Counted from the stretch's first letter, positions 9,401 through 16,060 are shown. The stretch: 28,421 nt of DNA from an uncultured Prevotella sp. (GCA_900541575.1 UQKO01000033.1:1-28421), one strand, 5' to 3'. Translations and numbers: made by a program. The notes: generated by a model not told the origin, from the sequence alone.

Positions 9401-11028
9401 AGGTCATACCCACTATAAGCCAAGCGATCAACACGTGCATCGGCCGTGAGTGAAGAACGTGACGAAAGCACATCAAAGCCACGTCCAGAGACACGAAGCC
9501 TACCCGAGAATGGACTTACTGCAACACCTTTCACAATAGAAGCAATAGGAAAAGAATGTGCCGTAGCCGCCACTTGATAAGCTTCGCTTCGCAGATTTAC
9601 ATGAGCCTTGACCTGCAAACGCCCTTTTTCCATTTGGGCGGCAAGCCGTGTATCGTAAACATCTCCACGAAAGGCTACCCAGCCCTTAGTTTGCACTCGA
9701 TTGGGAATGCAAATACTCTGCGTAAGCGAGCGAGGAAGTAAGCGACGCACAGAAGCTAGATTCTGAGTACGGAGAGAAAAGTTTAATCGTCCACGGCGCC
9801 AGTTTTTCAAGACATTGTCTACGTAACCATTGACCTTCAACGATGCCACCTGTGGCACGTTCACCACAAACGAAGGTAAGCGCAGATGATCAATATTACC
9901 GTTCACCTCTCCATTGAGCACAATGGGCTTATGAGGAAGTGCAGCGAGCAACGAGCGATCAACATAGCCCTGCGCCAACTTTTGCACATCGGCATACCCT
10001 ATCTCTGCATCCACCAACGCCCTACAATGTCCTCCCTTTCCAACTGAAAAAGAACAAAAATCAAATGCCACATCGGCATCTATCCGCGAAGCCGAAGTGC
10101 GCAATCGAAAAGCAGGCACGCGCAACTGAGCGGAATCCATATACACACCACCGCTAAGTTGCTTCACCTGTAATCCACACTTTTCTCGAAAAGCAAGATT
10201 TGTCAGTCCTGCACGCAACACGCCATCGGCATTATAACTCAATGTATCAAGTTTAAACGAGATACCAGTCAGACCCAAATGATTATAATCTAGCCCACGC
10301 TGCGCCTTTTCGTAAGGAATATCATAGCGAACATCCGTGCCACGCACAAGGAGTTGTTGCACAGCATAATAATTTTTACCCGTATCAAACGTGCCTCCTC
10401 TCAGTGCCAACTTGCCCAACCTTGCATCGATGCGCATAGAATCGCCAGGCATCACCAATTTCACACGTGCATTGGCAAATTCTGCTTTTTTTACTTGAAT
10501 ATTCCAATGACTCTGACTTTGGGTAGTATCCTTCTTTGCCGTATCGCTCAGCATCACACAAAAATCAGCATTACGTAGCCTCACACGATCAAGCATTACA
10601 AGTTCTTTTTCCCAATCCACACCATGCGAAGCGGCTACCAATTCTCCTGCCGACCCCTTTATACGTGTATCAGAGATATAACTTTTTGAATCAAGTCTTA
10701 CACCATACAATTCAAGTCCATCCACATCGGCACGTCCCTTAAAAAGAGGCATAAGTCTTACATTCAATCTCAGATAACGGGCATCGAGCAACGTATCTCC
10801 CTTTTCCACCGCCATCACCTTATGAAGAGACAAATCAAGGGGGAAAGCAAGCCGCACAGATTCTATGCTAAATCTCATGCCCATTCGTTCGGACATAACA
10901 TCAGCTACCTTGTGAACCACAAAGTTCTGCACAGGCGGTATGTATATCAAAACGGCCAGCAAGAGGAACAGCATCACGGGCGATACGATCACCACACCCA
11001 ACCATTTCAAGATTTTCTTTTTCTTCAT
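6454..11028 (-). CDS. tamB: TamB, translocation and assembly module / AsmA-like inter-membrane protein
   Basis: This is a very long periplasm-spanning protein (1524 residues). An N-terminal membrane anchor (about residues 7-30, LKWLGVVIVSPVMLFLLLAV) follows four lysines, then comes an AsmA-like region (VMSERMGMRFSIESVRL...) and a long repetitive beta-rich stretch. The last few hundred residues match the TamB/DUF490 domain, ending in RLDQGATRYVKVFYDRN and TGAGLVLRRKTDRLGELFIF. TamB works with an Omp85 partner, encoded directly downstream here, in outer membrane protein assembly, and members of the AsmA-like group also carry phospholipids between membranes. The ATG at 11028 is preceded by a TAnnTTTG box only 4 nt away. 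The promoter contains a palindrome that may be a repressor site, next to a divergent TetR-family gene. Confidence 0.92.
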   Translation of the reverse strand: MKKKKILKWLGVVIVSPVMLFLLLAVLIYIPPVQNFVVHKVADVMSERMGMRFSIESVRLAFPLDLSLHKVMAVEKGDTLLDARYLRLNVRLMPLFKGRADVDGLELYGVRLDSKSYISDTRIKGSAGELVAASHGVDWEKELVMLDRVRLRNADFCVMLSDTAKKDTTQSQSHWNIQVKKAEFANARVKLVMPGDSMRIDARLGKLALRGGTFDTGKNYYAVQQLLVRGTDVRYDIPYEKAQRGLDYNHLGLTGISFKLDTLSYNADGVLRAGLTNLAFREKCGLQVKQLSGGVYMDSAQLRVPAFRLRTSASRIDADVAFDFCSFSVGKGGHCRALVDAEIGYADVQKLAQGYVDRSLLAALPHKPIVLNGEVNGNIDHLRLPSFVVNVPQVASLKVNGYVDNVLKNWRRGRLNFSLRTQNLASVRRLLPRSLTQSICIPNRVQTKGWVAFRGDVYDTRLAAQMEKGRLQVKAHVNLRSEAYQVAATAHSFPIASIVKGVAVSPFSGRLRVSGRGFDVLSSRSSLTADARVDRLAYSGYDLSGIQLNGHLQGGRAKASFSVRNSLINADGEGNAVIGKQGYDVALKASLPELDLLKMGVTKDTLLYGTDVELTASANKSFTDYRVNGRVVNNRFTTPRMSAMAKDVYFDFSTNRDTTTAFASAGDLQLTLGAGGNVDRIAREVNKFANELGKQVSQYHIDQDKLKGLLPSMNLYLNAGRDNPLYNIARLKGYSFSSVYLNMQTNPHEGMLGDMRVGAMHVGALLLDTIDTHLFQDSTGVQLRGMVKNNKKNPNPLEVRMKSYLMQSGAGVELTYYDSSGERGVDIGLQAMLQDKGVNIHLYPQNPVIAYRGFTVNKDNYIFLGKDQSIRANVDLLADDGTGLKIYGEPKDSANDVTVSVNQLNLAELSSVLPYMPKLGGMLSGDIHMTQSMLSDKQLSAMASLSADGFKYEDMPLGNVGIDAIYLPKTGGEHHASAFISSNGEEVLACNGTYFDRNGGTFEGNAQLHDFPLQMLNGFMAGTDVAMKGIAGGELNVKGSLDKPVVNGSLDLDSAHIYSDVYGFDFRTDERAVEIDNSRILFDDYNLYSTGKEPLVLNGVFDMSDFSRMRMDFRMKAQNFELINTRKKAKSMLFGKVYANYLGTLKGTTDNLSIRGKLEVLERTDVTYILKDSPLSVDDRLHDLVQFTNFADTTSTEEQKKAVDGGVDITLGIGISDAAQFHCNLSEDGQSYVNLEGGGNLTLRMTQQGDMRMTGRFTVNSGQMKYQLPVIPLKTFQLDQGSYVEFTGDVMNPTLNITAKERTKAVVSEDDRQRSVNFDVGVKLTKPLNDMGLEFTIEAPEDLNVQNQLASMSAEQRGKTAVTMMATGMYMTDESMMSGSGFKANNALNAFLQSEIQNIAGAALKTIDINLGVESGTSQTGTATTDYSFQFAKRFWGNRISVIVGGKVSTGVDATNSAESFINNVSVEYRLDQGATRYVKVFYDRNTQDPLEGQLTKTGAGLVLRRKTDRLGELFIFKKKKAKE

Positions 11029-11032
11029 ATTG

Positions 11033-11062
11033 CAAATTTACATAAAATCTGTGATATACAGA
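11033..11062 (-). promoter_or_regulatory. Candidate tamB promoter
   Basis: On the minus strand TCTG (11059-11062, one mismatch to TTTG) is followed after 18 nt by TAAATTTG (11033-11040). The box ends 4 nt before the tamB ATG, so the transcript would be leaderless or nearly so. The spacer region coincides with the palindrome at 11046-11064. The -33 match is weak; the -7 box followed by C is good. Confidence 0.5.
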
Positions 11063-11064
11063 TT
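11046..11064. promoter_or_regulatory. Palindromic operator candidate in the tamB promoter
   Basis: The sequence AATCTGTGATATACAGATT has perfect 7-bp arms around a 5-bp centre. It covers the predicted -33 box and most of the spacer of the tamB promoter, and lies in the gap shared with the divergent TetR-family gene. Its size, symmetry and place are what one expects for a TetR-family operator; binding is inferred only. Confidence 0.45.
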
Positions 11065-11243
11065 ACCTAGAACAAAAAAGAAAGTACCCCTTTCACCCTA
11101 GCAAAAACAATCACATATGCACGAACACATCAACGCAAGCATCAAGCTATCGGATTTTTATCCGTATGATGCAACAAATCCTACAAATCAGAAGCTGTGC
11201 AGTTTTTTTGCCTAAGATAGAGGAATATTCAAAAGAAAATGCG

Positions 11244-11251
11244 TAAGTTTG
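11244..11251 (+). promoter_or_regulatory. Candidate -7 box of the tetR-type gene, with inverted repeat at the start site
   Basis: TAAGTTTG followed by C matches the -7 consensus TAnnTTTG; no good -33 TTTG is found at the usual distance. The expected start is near 11257. A perfect 7-bp inverted repeat, GCACACT (11251-11257) and AGTGTGC (11267-11273), sits exactly there and could be an autoregulatory site or a 5' hairpin. Its arms do not resemble the palindrome in the tamB promoter. Confidence 0.45.
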
Positions 11252-11298
11252 CACACTGAAAGCAAAAGTGTGCTTAACAACAGAGCAAAACATTTCTT

Positions 11299-11895
11299 AT
11301 GTCCATCACGAAAACAAGACAAAAGTTGATTGAAGTTGCACGCGAACTATTCGCGCATAAAGGCTTGGAATCCACAACAATGAACGATATTGCTGCTGCT
11401 TCCGGACGCGGACGACGCACTCTATACACCTACTTCAGGAGCAAAGAGGAAATCTATTATGCAGTCATCGAAGAAGAGCTTGAGCGACTTTCGGAAAAGA
11501 TGGACGAAGTTTTGAGCATGAACGTGGAGCCCGAAGAGAAAGTCTTTACGCTAATCTACTCCCATCTGAACATCATCAAAGACACCGTAGCGAGAAACGG
11601 TACGCTGCGTGCCGAGTTCTTCCGAAACATTTGGAAAGTAGAAAAGGTGCGCAAGACTTTCGATGAAGAAGAACGCCGTTTCTTATCACAAGTACTGCAA
11701 GAGGGCGTGGATAAAGGTAGATTTCGCATTGACAATGTAGGACTAATGGCAGACATTATCCACTATTCATTAAAAGGACTCGAAGTACCCTACATCTACG
11801 ACCGTTTGGGCGAAGGACTTACAGAAGATGACACCTACCCCATCGTCAAAGGCATCATCCTCCGCGTACTCAATATGCCCCCTGCTGTGGAATAA
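11299..11895 (+). CDS. TetR/AcrR-family transcriptional regulator
   Basis: This 198-residue cytoplasmic DNA-binding protein has a TetR-type helix-turn-helix at about residues 26-52 (TTMNDIAAASGRGRRTLYTYF, then RSKEEIYYAV), preceded by the usual first helix (RQKLIEVARELFAHKG). The rest is an all-helical ligand-binding and dimer domain without a recognisable ligand signature. The ATG is about 47 nt after a -7 box. It is 92 bp upstream of fabG on the same strand and divergent from tamB. Fatty-acid genes in many bacteria are controlled by TetR-family repressors, so regulation of fabG and/or tamB is plausible, but the target and ligand are not shown by the sequence. Confidence 0.9.
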   Translation: MSITKTRQKLIEVARELFAHKGLESTTMNDIAAASGRGRRTLYTYFRSKEEIYYAVIEEELERLSEKMDEVLSMNVEPEEKVFTLIYSHLNIIKDTVARNGTLRAEFFRNIWKVEKVRKTFDEEERRFLSQVLQEGVDKGRFRIDNVGLMADIIHYSLKGLEVPYIYDRLGEGLTEDDTYPIVKGIILRVLNMPPAVE

Positions 11896-11987
11896 ACATC
11901 TGAAATTCATAATTATCCGCCAAACTATCTATTCCTTTGAATCAACACAAAGTTGCAGATTTGGCAATAACAAAACAACTCTATAAA

Positions 11988-12734
11988 ATGGGACTTTTAA
12001 CAGGTAAAACAGCCTTGATTACGGGTGCTGCCCGTGGTATCGGTAAGGCTATTGCATTGAAGTTTGCCGAAGAAGGCGCCAACATCGCTTTCACCGACTT
12101 GAAGATTGACGAAAACGGCGAAGCTACTCGTCAAGAGATTGAAGCTAAGGGCGTAAAATGCCAAGCATACGCTTCTAATGCTGCCAACTTCGAAGAAACG
12201 GCTGAAGTAGTAAAGAAAATCCATGAAGACTTCGGTTCTATCGACATTTTGGTAAACAATGCAGGTATCACGAAAGACGGACTCATGATTCGTATGACTG
12301 AGCAGCAGTGGGATGCCGTAATTGCTGTCAACTTAAAGTCAGCCTTCAACTTCGTTCACGCATGTACTCCCATCATGATGCGTCAGCGCAAGGGTTCTAT
12401 CATCAACATGGCCTCGGTAGTAGGTGTCCACGGCAACGCTGGACAGTCTAACTACGCTGCTTCTAAGGCCGGCCTCATCGCATTGGCTAAGAGCGTAGCT
12501 CAGGAAATGGGTAGCCGTGGCATCCGTGCCAATGCCATTGCTCCGGGCTTCATCGAGACTGCTATGACTGCTCAACTCAGCGAGGATGTTCGCAAGGAAT
12601 GGATGAAGGCTATTCCCCTCCGCCGTGGTGGTCAGCCCGAAGATATCGCCAACGTGGCTACCTTCCTCGCTTCTGACATGTCAAGCTATGTCAGCGGTCA
12701 GGTAATCCAGGTTGATGGTGGTATGAACATGTAA
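11988..12734 (+). CDS. fabG: 3-oxoacyl-[acyl-carrier-protein] reductase FabG
   Basis: This short-chain dehydrogenase reduces 3-oxoacyl-ACP to 3-hydroxyacyl-ACP with NADPH in the type II fatty-acid elongation cycle. Counting from the ATG at 11988 (248 residues), it has the nucleotide motif TGAARGIG at 12-19, NNAG at 90-93, and the catalytic residues N115, S143, Y156 and K160, each offset by five from E. coli FabG. It ends in the conserved SGQVIQVDGGMNM. A longer reading from a TTG at 11937 would add 17 residues unlike FabG, so I prefer the ATG, where MGLLTGKTALITG lines up with the family. An intrinsic terminator follows at 12806. It is probably co-transcribed with the upstream TetR-family gene. 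Confidence 0.95.
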   Translation: MGLLTGKTALITGAARGIGKAIALKFAEEGANIAFTDLKIDENGEATRQEIEAKGVKCQAYASNAANFEETAEVVKKIHEDFGSIDILVNNAGITKDGLMIRMTEQQWDAVIAVNLKSAFNFVHACTPIMMRQRKGSIINMASVVGVHGNAGQSNYAASKAGLIALAKSVAQEMGSRGIRANAIAPGFIETAMTAQLSEDVRKEWMKAIPLRRGGQPEDIANVATFLASDMSSYVSGQVIQVDGGMNM

Positions 12735-12805
12735 TTACCCATCAAGGACGACTTACTCAATCCGCTAACAACGTTCTTGCAGATTGACTAAGTCACACAC
12801 ACTAA

Positions 12806-12875
12806 AAGCCCCTCCCTTCGTATTCCTTCATGCGGAATAAAAATGGGAGGGGCTTCTTTCGATTTGTTTTTAAGT
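12806..12875 (+). terminator. Intrinsic terminator after fabG
   Basis: AAGCCCCTCCC (12806-12816) pairs perfectly with GGGAGGGGCTT (12845-12855). A second inner pair, TATTCC (12821-12826) with GGAATA (12834-12839), extends the hairpin, and a T-rich stretch follows. It lies about 70 bp after the fabG stop. Confidence 0.85.
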
Positions 12876-12894
12876 TTTAGGATGGTTTTATTAA

Positions 12895-12902
12895 TAGATT
12901 TG
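12895..12902 (+). promoter_or_regulatory. Candidate -7 box for the pseudouridine synthase gene
   Basis: TAGATTTG followed by C matches TAnnTTTG, 70 nt before the ATG at 12972 and just after the fabG terminator. The nearest upstream TTTG (12863-12866) is about 28 nt away, longer than usual, so only the -7 half is supported. Confidence 0.4.
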
Positions 12903-12940
12903 CTCGATTGCGGAATCCAACTACGTATAAAGGAGTAACA

Positions 12941-12969
12941 TTATAACCTCATAAACTCAAAACTTCAGA
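12941..12969 (-). repeat. Single copy of the GGTTATGAGG-type intergenic repeat
   Basis: TTATAACCTCATAAACTC followed by AAAACTTCAG lies immediately upstream of the pseudouridine synthase start. It is the reverse complement type of the GAAGTTTGAAGGTTATGAGG repeats found at 21873-21980 and 23263-23460, so the family occurs in at least three gaps of this window. Confidence 0.5.
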
Positions 12970-12971
12970 TT

Positions 12972-13649
12972 ATGAAACCTTTATACGAAGACAATCATAT
13001 CATCATCGTAAGCAAAGATGCTGGCGAAATCGTACAAGGAGACAAAACGGGCGACCGCACCCTAGCCGACGAGGTGAAAGCTTACATCAAAGAGAAATAC
13101 AATAAGCCGGGCGAAGTATTTCTAGGCATCGTACATCGCCTAGACCGACCTGTAAGTGGCATCGTGGTGTTTGCACGCACTAGTAAATCACTGACACGCC
13201 TCAACCAAATGTTTCGAGAGGGAGGAAAGATTCGCAAAACATACCACGCCATTGTCTGTGCTCGGCCAGCCGAAGAACAAGGTACACTTACACACTGGCT
13301 CACCCGCAATGAAAAGCAAAACAAAGCATACGCTCACACCCGCGAAGTGCCTGGGGCGAAGAAAGCAGTTCTCGACTATCAACTAATAGGGGCCTCTGAT
13401 CGCTACTTTCTATTGGAAGTAAATCTACACACAGGTCGACACCATCAAATTCGCTGTCAACTTGCCGCCATGCACTGTGTGATTAAGGGAGATTTAAAGT
13501 ATGGAGCTCCCCGCTCCAACCGCGACGGATCTATATGCCTTCATGCCCGCCACATCGAATTTGAACATCCCGTAAGCCACAAACTTATTTCTGTAACTGC
13601 CCCCTACCCTGCCTCTAATCCTCTTTGGGAAACAATGAAGAAAGTATAA
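12972..13649 (+). CDS. RluA-family RNA pseudouridine synthase
   Basis: This enzyme converts specific uridines in rRNA or tRNA to pseudouridine. It is a compact catalytic domain of 225 residues without an N-terminal S4 domain. The family motif is HRLDRPVSG at 55-63 with catalytic Asp58 (the usual Thr in HRLDxxTSG is Val here), followed by RKTYHAIV and, further on, LHTGRHHQIRCQLA, the second RluA signature. The absence of S4 points to RluA/TruC-like single-domain members rather than RluC or RluD; the exact target base cannot be read from the sequence. The ATG is preceded by the repeat at 12941-12969, and a -7 box lies at 12895. It converges on the four-helix-bundle gene. Confidence 0.9.
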   Translation: MKPLYEDNHIIIVSKDAGEIVQGDKTGDRTLADEVKAYIKEKYNKPGEVFLGIVHRLDRPVSGIVVFARTSKSLTRLNQMFREGGKIRKTYHAIVCARPAEEQGTLTHWLTRNEKQNKAYAHTREVPGAKKAVLDYQLIGASDRYFLLEVNLHTGRHHQIRCQLAAMHCVIKGDLKYGAPRSNRDGSICLHARHIEFEHPVSHKLISVTAPYPASNPLWETMKKV

Positions 13650-13678
13650 GGGGGAACTTTGGAGATTCTTCGGAAAAT

Positions 13679-13732
13679 TCTAAATCTTCTAGATTATCTA
13701 GATTTTCTAGAATTTCTAGAAGGTCTAAAATC
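13679..13732. repeat. 9-bp tandem repeat array (TCTAGAnnn)
   Basis: Six consecutive 9-bp units start at 13679, 13688, 13697, 13706, 13715 and 13724; the middle four begin TCTAGA and the outer two TCTAAA. The array fills most of the gap between two convergent genes. The unit core is palindromic, so the strand could fold on itself. Confidence 0.8.
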
Positions 13733-13757
13733 GCAAGAAAAGCTAGCTCCCAAGAAA

Positions 13758-14528
13758 CTACCCCCTCTCCCCCTGCAGTCTCTCCACTTCTTCCCTCAGC
13801 GTTTCTATCTCCTCCTGCTGCCGATAATAGGCATTCAAAGCGCGAACCTTAAGATCTTCATAAGCGCGCTGCCACTTCTGAGCCTCAACATGAGAGACCG
13901 CGAGCGCTTGTTTAAGTTGCGGATTTTCTGCTTCAAGAAACTTTAGCCGCTCGTCTTGCGCTTGCCGATATTTCGTACGAGCGCGATGCATACGCTCTTT
14001 GATACCGCCTTCTGTGACAAACTCGCGGTCTAAGCGTTTCAGAAAAGAAAGCATCATTCGGTCGATGATATGACAGAGGGTGAGCGCACAATTACACATC
14101 TGCTCATCACTCCATCGAGCAAAGTATGGTTCATAATCGGGAAGGTCATTGTGATTGCGGCAATAATGAAGCATTGCAGCATAGCGTTCTTCACCTTGCT
14201 GATAAAACGCTAGGTGGCGCGACTTGAGATAATCTTCATAGTCTTCACGAAGTTCCTTGAGCGAAGCACGAGCCACATTCAATAGTTTGAGCTGCATCTC
14301 CGTTGACGTTACGCCATCGGCAAGCCCCTCCACAATGTTTTGCTTACATGAACGAGCCGCTTGAATCATTTGATCGCGTGTACGATCTTTATAATGATGA
14401 ATATATCGGTCACAGAAAGCAAACGTCAGCTGATAGACCACATCCGACTTTCGGTAAAAGAATAATTGGCTCCAATCAGAGTTCTTACCAAGAGCAGAAA
14501 TAGACAAGTTAGGAGGTATTGGATTCAT
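13758..14528 (-). CDS. Four-helix-bundle (S23/Avd-like) suffix-domain protein with C-terminal coiled coil
   Basis: The protein has 256 residues. The region from about residue 20 to 130 (YRKSDVVYQLTFAFCDRYI, RDQMIQAARSCKQNIVEGLADG, LKLLNVARASLKELREDYEDYL) resembles the S23 intervening-sequence/four-helix-bundle family, and it fits the group annotated in Bacteroidetes as 'four helix bundle suffix domain' proteins. A strongly charged helix near 190-256 ends in a heptad-like coiled coil (QQEEIETLREEVERLQGE). The family is structurally related to Avd of diversity-generating retroelements, but no reverse transcriptase or template repeat is present here, so that role is not supported. The molecular function is unknown. 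A -7 box lies 35 bp upstream and the gene converges on the pseudouridine synthase. Confidence 0.75.
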   Translation of the reverse strand: MNPIPPNLSISALGKNSDWSQLFFYRKSDVVYQLTFAFCDRYIHHYKDRTRDQMIQAARSCKQNIVEGLADGVTSTEMQLKLLNVARASLKELREDYEDYLKSRHLAFYQQGEERYAAMLHYCRNHNDLPDYEPYFARWSDEQMCNCALTLCHIIDRMMLSFLKRLDREFVTEGGIKERMHRARTKYRQAQDERLKFLEAENPQLKQALAVSHVEAQKWQRAYEDLKVRALNAYYRQQEEIETLREEVERLQGERG

Positions 14529-14562
14529 AGATCAGATTGTCATTAAGCATTTTATTAACTTG

Positions 14563-14570
14563 CAAATATA
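14563..14570 (-). promoter_or_regulatory. Candidate -7 box for the four-helix-bundle gene
   Basis: On the minus strand TATATTTG followed by C matches TAnnTTTG, 35 nt before the ATG at 14528. No clear -33 TTTG is seen at 19-21 nt. It lies downstream of the hairpin at 14631-14665, which would insulate it from the preceding transcript. Confidence 0.45.
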
Positions 14571-14630
14571 ACAAGAAGCTTTTACTTTCTTTACTTGCCT
14601 CCTAACAATTTTCTTAACATTATCATCATA

Positions 14631-14665
14631 AAAGCGCGCACTGCCCTATCAGCAATGCGCGCTTT
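14631..14665 (-). terminator. Hairpin terminator after the small-protein gene
   Basis: AAAGCGCGCA (14631-14640) pairs perfectly with TGCGCGCTTT (14656-14665) around a 15-nt loop. On the minus strand it begins 31 nt after the stop of the 58-residue ORF and the 3' arm runs into TTTTAT, so it should end that transcript. Confidence 0.75.
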
Positions 14666-14696
14666 ATCTTATTATGTGTATTTCGAGAAAAGGCTA

Positions 14697-14873
14697 TTAC
14701 TCGTCTTCCCAAGAAGTATTCGACCATTCGAAGCCCGCAGAACGAGCATCATCACCATTGATACTTTTGTTTTCATCCACGTTTAACACTTTTGAAGCCG
14801 ATAGCAAAGCTTCTTCCGTGAAAAGTGTTACAGCCTTTGATTGGGGAGCTATATATGTCTTTTTCATTGTCAT
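14697..14873 (-). CDS. Small protein, 58 residues, MKKTYIAPQ/...WED type (function unknown)
   Basis: On the minus strand an ATG at 14873 opens a frame of 58 residues ending in TAA at 14697. It begins MTMKKTYIAPQSKAVTLF, continues with an Ala/Leu/Ser stretch (EEALLSASKVL) and ends in a Trp- and acid-rich tail (FEWSNTSWEDE). A second ATG at 14867 would give 56 residues. Small proteins starting MKKxYxxPQ and ending with acidic Trp tails recur in Prevotella-type genomes and are often left unannotated; I know of no assigned function. The start is only 19 nt after the stop of the secreted-protein gene and a terminator follows 31 nt after its stop, so it forms the second gene of a two-gene operon. 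No signal peptide or membrane segment is visible. Confidence 0.7.
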   Translation of the reverse strand: MTMKKTYIAPQSKAVTLFTEEALLSASKVLNVDENKSINGDDARSAGFEWSNTSWEDE

Positions 14874-14892
14874 GCGATGTTTACGAGATTCG

Positions 14893-16017
14893 TTACTTTA
14901 TAAACTTCTTTCCATTCTGGATGTAGACACCACCTTTCACAACACTCTGCACGCGACGACCACTGAGGTCGAACACTGGAGCATGATTCTCTGTAGATGC
15001 AGATACTGAGTGAACACCCGTAGTAGTACCACCAAAATTGAGCGCAATAGCACTTCCTCCCTGACTACTTGCAAAATATGCCTTACCTGAACCTATCGTG
15101 GTATTCTTATTAACTTTGTAGAATCCAAGAGTTCCATCAAGCAGACCTAAGCCATAGATATTTTCTCCTTCATTTACAAGTTTTCCTTCTCCTCCCGTAG
15201 GAGTAAGGGCAGAGGTTAGCGTATTCTCTGTGGCATTGGGCACCATAAAGAAGGAGCCTTCAGATCCTTTCAAAATCACACCTGTATTGGCAGGAATTAC
15301 ACGATCGGCCACTTCTTCCAAATTCAACGAGTTCTCAGCATAAGTAGCCTTAAACACCTGATAATCATTGGGACATACAACATCCTTTGTACTACTAAAG
15401 GTTGTCATGTTGCCATGCGTAGCATCACCAGGAAGCATCGTTACCTTAGGCCATCCAGCAGCCTCCTTGGCAGCGTCATTAGCAGGGATAAATTGCCATA
15501 CGTAGGCTTTATCGCTTGCCGAAGCTGTACCATAATAGCCAGCACCCGAGACATCATTTGCACTAGGAGCCTTCAAATCACGAGTATTTGAGTTAACAGC
15601 CTTCAAAAGATAGGATATAGAGCCTTCTGCATCGACTTTCTCAAACGTAAAATCATAAGTTGCATAAGAATTATTATCTGTTACCCACAACTTGGGAGGG
15701 CCTACAGCTTGAATTTTCTTATTTGAAGTTGTACCATCATCATTTACCAAATGGATGGTAAATCCATTCGATGAAGCCATAATGCAATATTTTTTTGCAG
15801 AAGATACATCTGGTGACATCAGTCCCAAGCTATAGGCACCAAGAAATGAGGTAAATTGTGAATTACGGAGATAATAGTAATACTGTGTCCCATCTGTTTC
15901 CGAAGCCTTATACTCCACTCCAGGTGTTGTCTTGTACAACTCATCTGAGACATTCTGTGCTTTCGCCATTCCCACAAATGCAAGTAGCAAAGCGAAAAGA
16001 AGGGTAATTTTTCTCAT
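14893..16017 (-). CDS. Secreted protein with C-terminal DLSGRRV...GKK tail (unknown function)
   Basis: This 374-residue protein has a clear Sec signal peptide (MRKITLLFALLLAFVGMAKA, cleavage predicted after Ala20). The mature part is rich in Thr, Ser, Asn and aromatic residues and looks beta-rich; I do not recognise a catalytic domain. Residues 345-374 form a short tail, FDLSGRRV (349-356) then KGGVYIQNGKKFIK, of a kind common at the C-termini of Prevotella and Bacteroides exported proteins and similar to the end of type IX secretion sorting domains. Surface or extracellular location is therefore inferred. It is followed after 19 nt by a 58-residue small ORF and is preceded by a promoter at 16061-16093. 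Confidence 0.75.
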   Translation of the reverse strand: MRKITLLFALLLAFVGMAKAQNVSDELYKTTPGVEYKASETDGTQYYYYLRNSQFTSFLGAYSLGLMSPDVSSAKKYCIMASSNGFTIHLVNDDGTTSNKKIQAVGPPKLWVTDNNSYATYDFTFEKVDAEGSISYLLKAVNSNTRDLKAPSANDVSGAGYYGTASASDKAYVWQFIPANDAAKEAAGWPKVTMLPGDATHGNMTTFSSTKDVVCPNDYQVFKATYAENSLNLEEVADRVIPANTGVILKGSEGSFFMVPNATENTLTSALTPTGGEGKLVNEGENIYGLGLLDGTLGFYKVNKNTTIGSGKAYFASSQGGSAIALNFGGTTTGVHSVSASTENHAPVFDLSGRRVQSVVKGGVYIQNGKKFIK

Positions 16018-16060
16018 GATTTGTAATTGAATAAGTGATTATAGTTTAACTTTTTCCATG

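Noticed and set aside
11937..11987. N-terminal extension of FabG from a TTG codon
   Set aside because: The added 17 residues do not match the family; the ATG at 11988 aligns with other FabG proteins.
13659..13946. Leu-rich plus-strand ORF starting in the 9-bp repeat array
   Set aside because: Its composition comes from the tandem repeat and its second half is antisense to the four-helix-bundle gene; no family resemblance.
13758..14528. Diversity-generating retroelement around the Avd-like protein
   Set aside because: No reverse transcriptase and no template/variable repeat pair in the window.
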